NCBI GenBank assembly: GCA_020444075.1
Contig: JAHLLR010000013.1
Location: forward strand, 28,015-92,014
Source of the DNA: Deltaproteobacteria bacterium
Lineage (GTDB): Bacteria; Desulfobacterota; Desulfobacteria; Desulfobacterales; Desulfosarcinaceae
Length of the DNA stretch: 64,000 nucleotides
Reading direction: 5' to 3'
Shown here: in pieces, positions 1-10,716 of the stretch
Numbering within the stretch: the first letter of the stretch is position 1
How the letters are laid out: every line of letters starts with the position of its first letter
Notes under the pieces: model-generated
Told to the model about the DNA's origin: nothing
The model's database searches: none
The model's input: only the letters and a program-made list of their open reading frames with translations
Program-made: the position numbers and the translations under genes

Positions 1-734
1 GCCGGAAACAGGGTAACCTTCTCCAACTGCCGGCGGGGGGTTCCTTTCAACGGATCGAACTCGAAGATCTGTTCGACCTCATCCCCGAAATAATCGATGC
101 GGACCGCCGTATCCTCCTCGTAGGCGGGAAAGATTTCCACCCGATCCCCCCGCACCCGAAAAACACCACGGTGGAAATCCGTGTCATTGCGCTGGTAGTG
201 GATGCTCACCAACTGGTAGAGCAGCCGCTCCCGGGGCATATCCATGCCAGCCGCGATGTCGATGCGCATGGAGAGGTAATCCTCCGGCGCACCCAGGCCA
301 AAAATGCAGGACACGCTGGCCACCACCACCACATCGGATCGAGACAGCACGTTGCGGGTGGCTGAATGGCGCATTTTATCGATCAATTCATTGATGGAAG
401 AATCTTTCTGGATGTAAGTATCGGTGGTGGGGATATAGGCTTCCGGCTGATAATAGTCGTAATAGCTGACAAAATACTCGACGGCATTTTCCGGAAACAG
501 GTGGCGAAATTCGTTGTACAGCTGGGCGGCCAACGTTTTGTTTGGCGCCAGAATCAACGACGGCCGGTTTACCGTGGCGATGATATTGGCCATCGTAAAC
601 GTTTTTCCGGAACCGGTAACGCCCAGCAGAACCTGGTTTTTTGTACCCCTGCGGATCTGTTCCGAAATTGTATGGATGGCCTGGGACTGGTCCCCGCAGG
701 GTGTAAAATCCGATACGAGATTAAACGATGACAT
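1..734 (-). CDS. uvrB: Excinuclease ABC subunit UvrB (N-terminal part; truncated by window edge)
   Basis: Minus-strand translation from CAT at 732-734: [76 protein letters not shown]..., with Walker A GVTGSGKT and UvrB signature; no stop before the edge, so absent from the ORF track. Confidence 0.96.
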   Translation of the reverse strand, partial: MSSFNLVSDFTPCGDQSQAIHTISEQIRRGTKNQVLLGVTGSGKTFTMANIIATVNRPSLILAPNKTLAAQLYNEFRHLFPENAVEYFVSYYDYYQPEAYIPTTDTYIQKDSSINELIDKMRHSATRNVLSRSDVVVVASVSCIFGLGAPEDYLSMRIDIAAGMDMPRERLLYQLVSIHYQRNDTDFHRGVFRVRGDRVEIFPAYEEDTAVRIDYFGDEVEQIFEFDPLKGTPRRQLEKVTLFP

Positions 735-740
735 GTGGAA

Positions 741-2180
741 TTAGGTGGCTACTTTCCAATGAGTTCCGTCGTCCTTGTCCTCGAGGATGATTCCGATCTC
801 TTCCAACTGATTCCTGATTTCGTCGGCCCGTTTCCAGTCCTTGTTTTTCCGGGCAGCGGCACGTTCGGCAACTAGTAAATCGATGGCTTCGGCAGAGATG
901 GCCAAATTCCGGAGCTGGCTGTCGGCCCGCTTTTCAAAAAAAGAGTGCCATGGCCGTTGGAGGATTCCCAGGATACGGGCCATTTGCATCAGATCGGTCA
1001 TCAGGGTCACCAACGCACCCTTGGCTTTCGGGGACCTTTTGTCCTCATCCAGTATCCGGTTGGCTTCTTTGACCAGGTTAAAGAGTATTCCGACACCTTT
1101 GGCCGTGTTGAAGTCATCGTCCATGGCGTTGCAGAAGGCCAGCCAGTAATTTCCTGTGGCCGCTGCCCCGTCTGCATCGGCGAGGCCGGCTTCCTGATCC
1201 AGCCGTTTAAGCACGCCATAAATTTTATCCAGCGCCTTTTCCGATTCTTTTAGATTCTGGTCCGAAAAATCAATGGGACTGCGATAATGACTTGAGAGCA
1301 GGAACAGTCGGACGCTCTCGGGATGGTAAGATTCCAGTATATCCTTGACCATCAGAAAATTGTTCAAGGATTTGGACATTTTTTCGTTGTCGATGTTCAC
1401 GAATCCGTTGTGCATCCAATAACGGGCGAAAGGTCTGCCGTGGGCCGCCTCGGATTGGGCGATCTCGTTTTCATGGTGGGGAAAGATCAGATCCTTGCCG
1501 CCACCGTGAATATCAAAGGTTTCGCCAAGAAACCGGCTGCTCATGGCCGAACATTCAATATGCCATCCCGGTCGCCCCTCGCCCCAGGGGCTTGGCCATG
1601 ACGGTTCACCCGGTTTGGCGGCTTTCCAGAGGACGAAGTCAAACGGGTTGCGCTTGTTTTCGTTGATCTCGACCCGGCTGCCGGCAACCATGTCGGTCAG
1701 TTTGCGGCCGGAAAGTTTTCCGTAGTCCTTGAAGGTTTCCACCGCATAGAACACATCGCCGTCGGCCAGGTAAGCGGATTTTTGGTCCACCAGGGTCTTG
1801 ACGATGTCGATGATATCCTTGATGTGCTCGGTGACCCTCGGCTCCCGGTCGGGCCGCATTACATTCAGCGCATCCATGTCACGATGGAATTCGCTGATAT
1901 ATTTTTCCGCCAGTTGGCCCGCATCCATGCCAACGGTGTTGGCCCGGTTAATGATTTTGTCATCCACATCCGTGAAATTGCGAACGTAGGTGACCTGATA
2001 ATCCATGGCCCGCAGGTATCGAACCACCACGTCAAACACTACCACCGAGCGGGCATGCCCCACGTGGCATGAGTCATAAACGGTCGGGCCGCAAACATAA
2101 ATTTTGACCTGACCGGGAACCATCGGCTCAAATGTCTCTTTTGATTTTGTCAGCGTGTTGTATATGCGCATAGCCATCAT
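741..2180 (-). CDS. cysS: Cysteinyl-tRNA synthetase
   Basis: 479 aa; CGPTVYDSCHVGHARS, GWHIECSAMS, HHENEIAQSEA, KMSKSLNN motifs. Confidence 0.97.
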   Translation of the reverse strand: MMAMRIYNTLTKSKETFEPMVPGQVKIYVCGPTVYDSCHVGHARSVVVFDVVVRYLRAMDYQVTYVRNFTDVDDKIINRANTVGMDAGQLAEKYISEFHRDMDALNVMRPDREPRVTEHIKDIIDIVKTLVDQKSAYLADGDVFYAVETFKDYGKLSGRKLTDMVAGSRVEINENKRNPFDFVLWKAAKPGEPSWPSPWGEGRPGWHIECSAMSSRFLGETFDIHGGGKDLIFPHHENEIAQSEAAHGRPFARYWMHNGFVNIDNEKMSKSLNNFLMVKDILESYHPESVRLFLLSSHYRSPIDFSDQNLKESEKALDKIYGVLKRLDQEAGLADADGAAATGNYWLAFCNAMDDDFNTAKGVGILFNLVKEANRILDEDKRSPKAKGALVTLMTDLMQMARILGILQRPWHSFFEKRADSQLRNLAISAEAIDLLVAERAAARKNKDWKRADEIRNQLEEIGIILEDKDDGTHWKVAT

Positions 2181-2201
2181 TAGGAACCTCGCGCGATGGT
2201 T

Positions 2202-2705
2202 TTAGTTGCCGGTTTCCGGCGTTGTGGTTTGAAGCAGAACCACACACATGGCGGCAATCCCGTCGCCATGGCCGATAACCCCGAGCCCTTCGGTGGTAGT
2301 GGCCTTGATGTTGATCATCCGTTGATTCACAGACATGCTGTCGGCCATCCGGGCCGCCATTCGGTCTTTGAAGGGCGATATCCGGGGCGCTTGGGCAAAC
2401 ACGGTGGCATCCATGTTGACCATCACAAATCCGTGGGCTTTTACCCGGCGGTAAACGGTGGTCAACAAATCGATGCTGTAGATGTCGCGGTACTGAGGAT
2501 CCGTATCGGGAAAATGGTCGCCGATGTCACCCATTCCCGCCGCACCCAAAAGGGCATCACACGCGGCATGCACCAGAACATCGGCGTCTGAATGCCCCAG
2601 CAACCCCTTGTTAAATGGGATGGTCTCTCCGCCGATCACCAACTTCCTGCCGGGCACCAGGCGATGAATGTCATATCCCAATCCGATACGTGTCATAGGA
2701 AGCAA
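2202..2705 (-). CDS. ispF: 2-C-methyl-D-erythritol 2,4-cyclodiphosphate synthase
   Basis: RIGLGYDIHRL, LGHSDADVLVHAACDALLGAAGMGDIGDHFPD motifs; start may be Met4. Confidence 0.96.
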   Translation of the reverse strand: MLPMTRIGLGYDIHRLVPGRKLVIGGETIPFNKGLLGHSDADVLVHAACDALLGAAGMGDIGDHFPDTDPQYRDIYSIDLLTTVYRRVKAHGFVMVNMDATVFAQAPRISPFKDRMAARMADSMSVNQRMINIKATTTEGLGVIGHGDGIAAMCVVLLQTTTPETGN

Positions 2706-2821
2706 TGTTTCTTTTCATCCGATTGTAAAATCGGATTTTATATCATACTTGGTATTCACCGTAAAGCCACACGTGGCGATGAACCATGCTAAACCGGATT
2801 ATTAATGTCAGCCAGCAATGC

Positions 2822-3745
2822 TCATCTGGGGACTGATTTTACTCCGGTGACGGCGAAAGCGTTGACCGGTGTGAATTTGCCCTTGGCCTGGATCTTGCCC
2901 AGGGGGGTGGTGTCGAAGTGTTTGTTGACCCGGTTCCACGTATTCTCGGAGATAAGAATCTGGTCAGGTTGTGCCGAGGAACATAGCCGAGAGGCTGTAT
3001 TGACGGTATCCCCAATGACCGAGTAGCTCATGGTGTGCGAAGAGCCGATATATCCCGCCATGAGATTGCCGGTATTGATGCCGATGCCGAACTTGATTTC
3101 CGGACGGCCAGTGATATGGCTTTTGCGATTGAATTCGGCGAGGGCGGTTTTCATTTCCAACGCAGCCATCACGGACCGATAGGGATCATCATCATGAACG
3201 ACAGGCGCCCCCCAGATCACCATCATCTCATCACCAATGAATTTATCCACCGTTCCTTCATGCCGAAACACCACTTCTACCAGCACTTCGTAGTATTCAT
3301 TGAGCAGACGCAGCACCTCAGAGGCCTGATGGTTTTCACTGATGGTGGTAAAACCGCGGATATCCACAAAAAGGACCGTTGCGATCCGGTCTTTTCCTCC
3401 CTTTTCAACCTTCAGTTCCCCGGAAACGACCCTTTCGGCCAGATCCGGTGAGAGCAGTCGCTGAAAGCGTTCGCGGGTAGCAGCATCCCGTTCGAGCTTG
3501 GCTTCCGCTTTTTTCCGTTCATTGATAGTGTATTGGGCATGGGAACCAAAAATGGCAAAAAGGCACAGCACGATGATCCGTGTCCATACCTCGTCCAAGT
3601 TAACACCCAGCAATTGTTCCAGCAGGTTGCCGTAACTGGTAAAAATAGACAGGATTGAGTCAAGTATCCAGTAGACCAGCGCCAGCGTAAATCCGATCAG
3701 CATCATATGGTCGGTCAGGCGGACAGAACGATTGGGCATTTTCAT
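2822..3745 (-). CDS. Class III adenylate/guanylate cyclase with N-terminal membrane segments
   Basis: VLFVDIRGFTTISE...KFIGDEMMVIWGAP...GIGINTGNLMAGYIGS...YSVIGDTVNTASRL. Confidence 0.93.
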   Translation of the reverse strand: MKMPNRSVRLTDHMMLIGFTLALVYWILDSILSIFTSYGNLLEQLLGVNLDEVWTRIIVLCLFAIFGSHAQYTINERKKAEAKLERDAATRERFQRLLSPDLAERVVSGELKVEKGGKDRIATVLFVDIRGFTTISENHQASEVLRLLNEYYEVLVEVVFRHEGTVDKFIGDEMMVIWGAPVVHDDDPYRSVMAALEMKTALAEFNRKSHITGRPEIKFGIGINTGNLMAGYIGSSHTMSYSVIGDTVNTASRLCSSAQPDQILISENTWNRVNKHFDTTPLGKIQAKGKFTPVNAFAVTGVKSVPR

Positions 3746-4073
3746 CGCTATCTTTCCAGATAAGAGTTTACTCGTATTCTCATCTTATTCCGGGGCACAT
3801 TAACATTGAGCTCTGATTGGTCTTGCCGGGCCCCATGATATTTTTAAAAAGCCTGGCAACGGCCACATTCCATGGTCAATCGTTCTGATGAAAATAGAAG
3901 GCAGATCACTTTTTTTCAAGAACTAATGCGTCATTCTGCAGACATTTCATGGCTGCAGCGTCAGCCGAAGCGGTTTCGACTCTGATGGCGCAAAGCGGCC
4001 ACGCCCCTTGCCGATCCGGCAAATATCCAATAATAAAAAAACGATAAGCCTCACCACTACCGGCTTTTAAGCC

Positions 4074-4103
4074 TTGACAAACACCGGCGAAATAGTTCAA
4101 AAT
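4074..4103 (+). promoter_or_regulatory. Candidate sigma70 promoter for MSHA-like operon
   Basis: TTGACA, 18-bp spacer, CAAAAT, about 120 bp upstream of the first pilus gene. Confidence 0.35.
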
Positions 4104-4222
4104 TGTAACCGTTTAAATGTGTTACCGGCGTTGGACAGACCTCGCCGCAATGGCCCGGCAATCTATAGGCAACTGAAGCGCGTTTTTAGCTGACAACCGC
4201 CATATCGATACGGAGTTCTGAA

Positions 4223-6088
4223 TTGGTACGAAAGGACGAGATCTCTTCCACCGAAAAACTGCTGGACATGATCCGCGACAACCCCTCCCGCCCGCCAACT
4301 GACACCCCGACCGAACCCGCTGCACCGTCTCAAAAAAAGGCCTTGTTTAAGGTCCTGACTTTTCAGAAAGCCATCGGAATCGGCGTTGAAATCGGCAACC
4401 GTTTCATCAAGATCGCCAAAATCAACCGGATTTCGGATAAGACTTTTGAGCTTCTGGACTATGACACCATCATCGTCGAGCAGAACGACCCTCTCGATAC
4501 ACCCCAGAATGCCAAGGCATTGACAGCCGTTTTGTCCCGATTCTGTAGCGGCCTGAAACGCTATGACATCTGGTGCTGCGTGGCATCGGCAAAAGTGGAA
4601 ACCCGATGTATCCGCATCCCCAAACTGCCTAAAAAACAAATTCCCAATGCGGTTTTCTGGACATTTTCAAAGGAAGTCTCATTCAGTGACAAAGAGATGC
4701 TGCTGGATTTCAGGATATTGGGCGATGTAAATGAAAACGGCATGACCAAAAGCCAAGTGATGACATTTACCATTCCCATTGCCGAAACGGAAGCTCTGAA
4801 GAGGCTTTTTACCCGGGCCGGCTTTCCGCTTTCAGGCATTTCGATCGTCCCCTTTGCCATTCAAAACCTGCTGAAGACCGGAATCGTTCAGACGACTGGG
4901 CAGAACACCTGCTGCCTGTTCATTGGCCGGGACTGGTCACGCATTACAATTTACGCCGACGGCGACCTGATCCTGTCGCGGGGGATCAAGGCCGGCATGC
5001 ACAGCATGATCGATGCCATCGCCGAACAATATCGGTACCCGTTACAAAAAGACATGTCGCCGCCCTTGGTCATGGAGGACCGCAACGGCGCTGCCCCCGA
5101 TGAAAAGGATGAATATTATGCCGCCGCACAGGACTACTTTTACCGGTTTTTAAGTGCCGACAGCACCACCGGGTCCATCGCAGTTACCGAAGATGGTAAA
5201 CCGGTCGATATCTTCCAGACCATCCTTCCTGCCATCGATCGGCTGATCAAGCAGGTGGAGCGCACCATCGCACACTTTTCACTGCATTTCAAACGGTCAG
5301 GCGTGAGTAATATTCTCATCTCCGGTAAAGTAACAGCCAGCCCCGCAGTAATTTCACACATCGGGTCTCAGTTGGCCCTCCCCGTCGATGTCCTGAACCC
5401 TTTTCCTCGGCCGCATGCCTTTACGCAGAAAGTGACGATACCGGATCGTCCGGCGGAAAAGGAGAGTTTCGTTCCAGCCATCGGGATAGGACTTTCCTCA
5501 AACGAATTAACCCCCAACTTCCTTTTTACCTATCGTCATCGCGAGAAAAGGGACCGGGCACGCCAGATCCGAATCGGCATTTCAGCCGCCAGCATCGGCT
5601 TTTTAATTTTACTGCTATGCGGTTTTTTATGGCAGGAAAACCGTATTGCCGCAAAAACGGCTGAGGTGGACCGGCTAGTCGAAAAACGGGATGCTTACCA
5701 TGTTCCGCTTACTCAGGATCTGGTCATGGCACTCTATGCCAAAATGAACCAGAAACGAGGTCTCATCACCACGCTCAGTCAGCGCTATTTCAGCTCTGCG
5801 ATCATTGCAGAGGTTATCCACCTCACGCCAGCCAATATTCAATTGATCGCCTTGAGTGCCGATATGGATGCACATTCACCGAAATCGAAGAAGAAAACAG
5901 AATCACCATTGGTGATCGAAGGCATCGTCACAGGTGACCAGATACGCTTCGAAACTGATCTGGCAAGCTTCATGCTCACTATTGAAAATTCACCCCTGTT
6001 CACAAAACCCGTTGTCAAAAACAAGCGACTTCAGTTTCTTGAAAATAGACAGGTGTTGCGGTTTTCGATCCAGTTCGAGTTCGCATAA
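4223..6088 (+). CDS. MshI-like pilus assembly protein: PilM-like actin-fold domain fused to PilN-like membrane/periplasmic domain
   Basis: GIGVEIGNRFIKIAKI PilM-type start; single TM (ISAASIGFLILLLCGFLW) then PilN-like coiled coil; first gene of the operon. Confidence 0.75.
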   Translation: MVRKDEISSTEKLLDMIRDNPSRPPTDTPTEPAAPSQKKALFKVLTFQKAIGIGVEIGNRFIKIAKINRISDKTFELLDYDTIIVEQNDPLDTPQNAKALTAVLSRFCSGLKRYDIWCCVASAKVETRCIRIPKLPKKQIPNAVFWTFSKEVSFSDKEMLLDFRILGDVNENGMTKSQVMTFTIPIAETEALKRLFTRAGFPLSGISIVPFAIQNLLKTGIVQTTGQNTCCLFIGRDWSRITIYADGDLILSRGIKAGMHSMIDAIAEQYRYPLQKDMSPPLVMEDRNGAAPDEKDEYYAAAQDYFYRFLSADSTTGSIAVTEDGKPVDIFQTILPAIDRLIKQVERTIAHFSLHFKRSGVSNILISGKVTASPAVISHIGSQLALPVDVLNPFPRPHAFTQKVTIPDRPAEKESFVPAIGIGLSSNELTPNFLFTYRHREKRDRARQIRIGISAASIGFLILLLCGFLWQENRIAAKTAEVDRLVEKRDAYHVPLTQDLVMALYAKMNQKRGLITTLSQRYFSSAIIAEVIHLTPANIQLIALSADMDAHSPKSKKKTESPLVIEGIVTGDQIRFETDLASFMLTIENSPLFTKPVVKNKRLQFLENRQVLRFSIQFEFA

Positions 6089-6098
6089 CTGATGCCTG

Positions 6099-6656
6099 TT
6101 GATAAAATTGAAGGATCAATACACTAAGACGATGGCCGATTCCAAAAATCAAAACAGCCCCATTCTAGTCATTTTTTGCGGTTTAGGTCTGCTGGCCTTT
6201 CTTTTTCTGGTAATATACCCGAACTATCGGAGCATGCGGGAATACGACCGACAGATATCGGCACTCAATGGAGAAATTGCCTTGCGACAGGCATTGGCGC
6301 CCATATACAAAAAACTGGTTGAAAAGGCCCGCATCGCGCCGTCGACACAGTTGAAATCGCCGGAAAAAACAGCGCTGGGTATGGAGAGCACCGGCCGCCT
6401 GGCTCAGATTTTCCAGAATATCGCCGATACCGCGGGACTGACACTGGAAAGTGTGATCCCCGATGCACAAACTTTTGATCAGGGAAACGGGCTTTTGATG
6501 GTAGAGGTTGTTTTTCGCGGGGAGTTTTTAAATTTTCAGCCGCTGATCAATACCATCGCCGAGCAGTCTTTTGTGGATCGGATTCATAACATCCATATAC
6601 GCTGCGCAGATGAAAACAAATCGATCAAGCTCACCGTGTCGCTGTTTCACCATTGA
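6099..6656 (+). CDS. PilO/GspM-like (MshJ-like) inner-membrane protein
   Basis: One N-terminal TM, periplasmic alpha/beta domain, position between PilM/N-like and PilP-like genes; ATG at 6132 is an alternative start. Confidence 0.65.
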   Translation: MIKLKDQYTKTMADSKNQNSPILVIFCGLGLLAFLFLVIYPNYRSMREYDRQISALNGEIALRQALAPIYKKLVEKARIAPSTQLKSPEKTALGMESTGRLAQIFQNIADTAGLTLESVIPDAQTFDQGNGLLMVEVVFRGEFLNFQPLINTIAEQSFVDRIHNIHIRCADENKSIKLTVSLFHH

Positions 6657-6683
6657 TTCCGGTTGAGCGCGTAATGAGGATTT

Positions 6684-7217
6684 TTGGTTTCGATGTCTAT
6701 ACGGGAAAAGATCATCGTCTCTGTTATGGCTGCAGCTGTGTTGCTGGGCGGATATCTGTATTTGGATCCAATGACGACCGGCAGTCGACGGGGAGTTGAA
6801 AAACAATCTGACGGACCGGCTCTCGATTTTGCCCAGAAGGTCATCCAAAAGCTCAAGGAGGACACCTCTCTGCCAAGGGATCTGTTTACCATCCGCAGCG
6901 CCGAACGCCGATGGGAAAAGGATCCCTTTTTAAAAAACGACACATTGCTGTCTGATTCACCGATGCATGAAAAACCCGTTCATGCAACGGTCAACGCGGA
7001 CGCCGAATCAAATTGGGTTTACACCGGTTTTATAGAAGTAGGGGCGCAACGTCTGGCTATAATAAATGGGATGGAATACACCTCGGGGGACGCCATCGCT
7101 GGCCGGGGATACTACGTTCGCAGTATCCATCCGCATCAGGTTGAAATCGGCAAACCAGACACGCCGGGTGGGATCATTTTAAAATTAATGGAGTACGAAG
7201 CCATCACTGGTAAATAG
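6684..7217 (+). CDS. PilP/GspC HR-domain-like (MshK-like) protein
   Basis: YTGFIEVGAQRLAIINGMEYTSGDAIAGRGYYVRSIHPHQVEI resembles PilP/GspC homology region; N-terminal TM. Confidence 0.6.
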   Translation: MVSMSIREKIIVSVMAAAVLLGGYLYLDPMTTGSRRGVEKQSDGPALDFAQKVIQKLKEDTSLPRDLFTIRSAERRWEKDPFLKNDTLLSDSPMHEKPVHATVNADAESNWVYTGFIEVGAQRLAIINGMEYTSGDAIAGRGYYVRSIHPHQVEIGKPDTPGGIILKLMEYEAITGK

Positions 7218-7312
7218 AGCCTATCCAGAAGTGGTGGATTGTGGGCCAGATCAAGCCCGCAGGATGCCATTCAGGGATGGGTGCTAAAAAGGATAGCCTT
7301 CCAGGGAGCCCC

Positions 7313-8884
7313 ATGTCATCCAATCATCGCAACCAATGGGTAATTTTTGTTTTGGCAACCATGTTTCTGTTGACCAGTTTAAGCGGATGCGCCCAGCAGA
7401 AAACACAGAAAAAAGCGACCGTTTTCGACCAGTGGCAGGCCAGGGCAGCCGAATCCAGAGGGTTTTCCCCGCCCGAGCAACATCGTATCATCGATATGCC
7501 GGAAAGCCAGCCGACGGTAGATAAAATCGATGCAGCGGGAACCAAACCCGATAAACCGCTGCCGGACAAGCCGGTTACCCTGAAAATTCACCAGGCGGAT
7601 ATTTCTGTGCTGTTACGGGCCTTGGCGCGTTCCGTGGGTATCAGCATCATCATCAACAACTCGGTCAAGGGGGAGACCAGTCTCAATGCCGTTAAAATCC
7701 CGTGGAATCAGGTCTTCGAGGGCATCCTGAAGTCGCACGGTCTATCTTACGCATGGGAAGGCGACCTGCTTCGCATCATCACCCTCGACGATAAAGCCAA
7801 TATCGTCAGCCAGTTGGAGGCAGACCAGAAGATTCTGTCTACACGAAGGCAAATGGAGCTTTCCGAGCCGTTGCTGACCAAGATCGTCCACGTCGATTAC
7901 GCCGATGCCGGTAAGCTGAAAACCAATCTGGAGAAGTTTCTTACGGAAGCGGATAATGGGAAAACACTTGGATCGGTATTGCTGGACGATCACAACAATG
8001 CGTTGATCATCCAGGCCACCCGAAGCGACCTGGAACGGATGATCGCACTGGTAACCGAACTGGATCAACCCACGGCCCAGGTGCTCATTGAAGCGCATAT
8101 CATTGAGGCTACCAGCGAAACGGCCAGAGAGTTGGGTGTTCAATGGGGCGGCCTATACACCGGCAGCGACTATTGGGTCACCCCCAATGCCAGCGACGCC
8201 ATCGGCTTGACTGCCACGGACGCGATAAATCCGTCGTCCGGCTGGGCGTCGAATTTTCCCGCCGATTTGTCAGGCGCTTCGGTTGCCGGTTCCGGTTTTG
8301 CCCTGGGCATGATTGTCCAGTCCGGCAATCTGCTGCTCTCCGCCCAACTCAATGCGTTGGAAGAGGAAGGCAAACTCAATATTTTATCCAATCCGTCCAT
8401 TACGACACTGGACAACCAGACGGCTATCATTGAAAGTGGGGATGAGGTTCCCTTCCAGACGGTAGACGACAATAAAGTCCAGATCGAATATAAAAAAGCC
8501 GTTCTGCGACTGGAAGTGACCCCCCATGTCATCGAAGGGGATACGTTGAAGATGGATATCACCACCAACAAGGACGAACTGGATTTCACCCGCACGGTAT
8601 CGGGAAACCCAACCGTGATAACGAAAAAGGCCAAAACCAATGTGGTTCTCTTTGATGGCCAAACGACGGTGATCGGCGGCTTGAACAAACAGACCGACCG
8701 GGGCATAGATTATGGCCTTCCCTGGCTTCGAAACATCCCCGGCCTGGGTTACCTGTTCAAAGGTGAATCTAAAAACAACCAGATGCAGGATCTTTTGATA
8801 TTTATCACCCCCCATATTTTGAAAAAACGGCCAACGATAACCATGGCGCCCAAGGCAAAGGAAGAGGCGGCTCCGGTTCAATAA
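7313..8884 (+). CDS. Secretin lipoprotein (MshL/PilQ/GspD family)
   Basis: ORF track starts at 7241; Met at 7313 gives a lipobox LTSLSGC; STN domain, LVTELDQPTAQVLIEAHIIEAT, VPF, TNVVLFDGQTTVIGGL secretin signatures. Confidence 0.92.
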   Translation: MSSNHRNQWVIFVLATMFLLTSLSGCAQQKTQKKATVFDQWQARAAESRGFSPPEQHRIIDMPESQPTVDKIDAAGTKPDKPLPDKPVTLKIHQADISVLLRALARSVGISIIINNSVKGETSLNAVKIPWNQVFEGILKSHGLSYAWEGDLLRIITLDDKANIVSQLEADQKILSTRRQMELSEPLLTKIVHVDYADAGKLKTNLEKFLTEADNGKTLGSVLLDDHNNALIIQATRSDLERMIALVTELDQPTAQVLIEAHIIEATSETARELGVQWGGLYTGSDYWVTPNASDAIGLTATDAINPSSGWASNFPADLSGASVAGSGFALGMIVQSGNLLLSAQLNALEEEGKLNILSNPSITTLDNQTAIIESGDEVPFQTVDDNKVQIEYKKAVLRLEVTPHVIEGDTLKMDITTNKDELDFTRTVSGNPTVITKKAKTNVVLFDGQTTVIGGLNKQTDRGIDYGLPWLRNIPGLGYLFKGESKNNQMQDLLIFITPHILKKRPTITMAPKAKEEAAPVQ

Positions 8885-8911
8885 CGACCCAAGGACGGGG
8901 AAGGCCGGAGA

Positions 8912-10681
8912 TTGATCAGGATCCCGGCGCTGCCAACAAACTCTTTCATGGATTATTTCACCATACTTAACCTGGATCGGGAACCCTTCTCCAACTCTCC
9001 GGATCCAGACTTTTTTTTTCAGTCCAGACAGCATGTGGACTGTATGCAGAAGCTCGAGCTGGCCCTTCGGCTGAAGCGGGGGCTCAATATCGTCATCGGC
9101 GCCGTGGGCTCCGGGAAAACAACGCTCTGCCGGACCCTGTTGAAAAAATTCGCTTCAGACCGCACCATTGAGTCCCACCTGATTCTGGATCCTTCATTCA
9201 ATGCACCGTTGGCTTTTTTGGAAAGCATCTGCTCATTGATCGTCGACAAGGGCATCTCCGGCAATGACGAGCATGGTTTCAAGGAACAGATCAAGCATCA
9301 CCTTTTTAAAAAGGGCATACACGAGAAAAAAACTATCGTTCTGATCATCGACGAGGGGCAGAAACTTCCCGTTTTTTGCCTTGAGATCCTAAGAGAATTC
9401 TTAAACTACGAAACCAATGATCATAAGTTGCTTCAAATCGTTCTTTTTGCCCAGGAGGAATTCCGGGAAGTTCTGAATTGTCACGCCAACCTGGCCGACC
9501 GGGTTAACCTGATCCATTTTCTGGGGCCGATGAGCCTTGCCGACACCCGTCAGATGATCAGTTTCCGCATCAAACTTGCCAGCAGCCAGCCCCGCCCACC
9601 GGAACTGTTCACGGGGCTGGCGCTATGGGCCATTTACCGCGCGACAGGCGGCTACCCCAGGAAAATCATCAACCTGTGCCATCAGTGCATGCTGGCGTTG
9701 ATTGTTCAGAACCGCACGCGGGTTACCTGGCGCCTGGTCCGGTCCTGTATGGACCGTTCTCTGGCTCAGCGTTCACAGGCTCATCGCCATCGCCGAACCA
9801 TGGCTTTTTCGGCGCTGGTGTTCTTGGCCGCCACCGGACTGATATCCATCGCCATGCCGGGTTGGCGCCCTTCACTATCATTTCTGGCCAGCGCCAACCA
9901 CCCGACACCAATTCAGGATAAAGCGAACCCACCGCCGCTTATGGCGGCGCCCATTTCAGGACCCGATAGGCCGGTGCCTTTAAATCAATCTCGCGCAGGT
10001 GTTCCGATGGCTGCCCACATTCAGCCAGCCGATGAAAGACTTGACGCCGTTGACACAAAGGGTCCAACATCATCACCCCTTAAGGTGGCTTCCATTTCCG
10101 ATACGCCGGGATCCCCGGATCCTGTTCATAAAATAACCGCTTCAGATGGGCAGTTGCAAAAAACGGATGTTGGTAAACCGGCACAACCTGCACTGCTCGG
10201 TGCATTGACCGTGAAGAAAAACGATACCCTGGGAGCGATGGTCAAAATCATCTACGGTGATTTTCGTGACCGCATCCTCAAGGCGGTGCTGGATGCCAAC
10301 CCCCACATCGCCGATGCCGATGCCATACGCGTGGGAGACACCATTGCCTTCCCCGCGATTCCTGTACCTTTTGTTCAACGATCCTACCCGCTGTGGTGGC
10401 TCAAAGTGGGTCAGGCTGCATCGCTGGACGAAGCTTTTCGACGATCGATCAAATCATCTGAAAATAAAAGCGTTCCCTTGATTCGCATAATTACCGAATG
10501 GGCCCCTAAAAACGGATTGAAATACGGGATCTATGTTTCCGGTTATTTTTTTAACCCGTCCGCGGCCGAAAATATGCTGACAAAACTGCCAGCCGATTTT
10601 TCCGGTTCCGCCGAAATTATTTCCGGCTGGACCGACCAAACCGTTCTTTTTTCCGATCCTTTTCTGGGAAAAGGATATTGA
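8912..10681 (+). CDS. ExeA/MshM-like AAA ATPase with C-terminal LysM and SPOR-like regions
   Basis: FGAVGSGKTTLCRTLL-type Walker A (IGAVGSGKTTL), VLIIDEGQKL Walker B; TM near residue 305; LysM-like NDTLGAMVKIIYGDFRD...IRVGDTIAFP. Confidence 0.88.
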   Translation: MIRIPALPTNSFMDYFTILNLDREPFSNSPDPDFFFQSRQHVDCMQKLELALRLKRGLNIVIGAVGSGKTTLCRTLLKKFASDRTIESHLILDPSFNAPLAFLESICSLIVDKGISGNDEHGFKEQIKHHLFKKGIHEKKTIVLIIDEGQKLPVFCLEILREFLNYETNDHKLLQIVLFAQEEFREVLNCHANLADRVNLIHFLGPMSLADTRQMISFRIKLASSQPRPPELFTGLALWAIYRATGGYPRKIINLCHQCMLALIVQNRTRVTWRLVRSCMDRSLAQRSQAHRHRRTMAFSALVFLAATGLISIAMPGWRPSLSFLASANHPTPIQDKANPPPLMAAPISGPDRPVPLNQSRAGVPMAAHIQPADERLDAVDTKGPTSSPLKVASISDTPGSPDPVHKITASDGQLQKTDVGKPAQPALLGALTVKKNDTLGAMVKIIYGDFRDRILKAVLDANPHIADADAIRVGDTIAFPAIPVPFVQRSYPLWWLKVGQAASLDEAFRRSIKSSENKSVPLIRIITEWAPKNGLKYGIYVSGYFFNPSAAENMLTKLPADFSGSAEIISGWTDQTVLFSDPFLGKGY

Positions 10682-10716
10682 CGATATAAGGAACGTGGAA
10701 GGATGCCGGTGAACAT

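Noticed and set aside
3906-4100. 64-aa minus ORF in the gap before the pilus operon
   Set aside because: No recognisable family, no convincing SD, overlaps the candidate promoter region.
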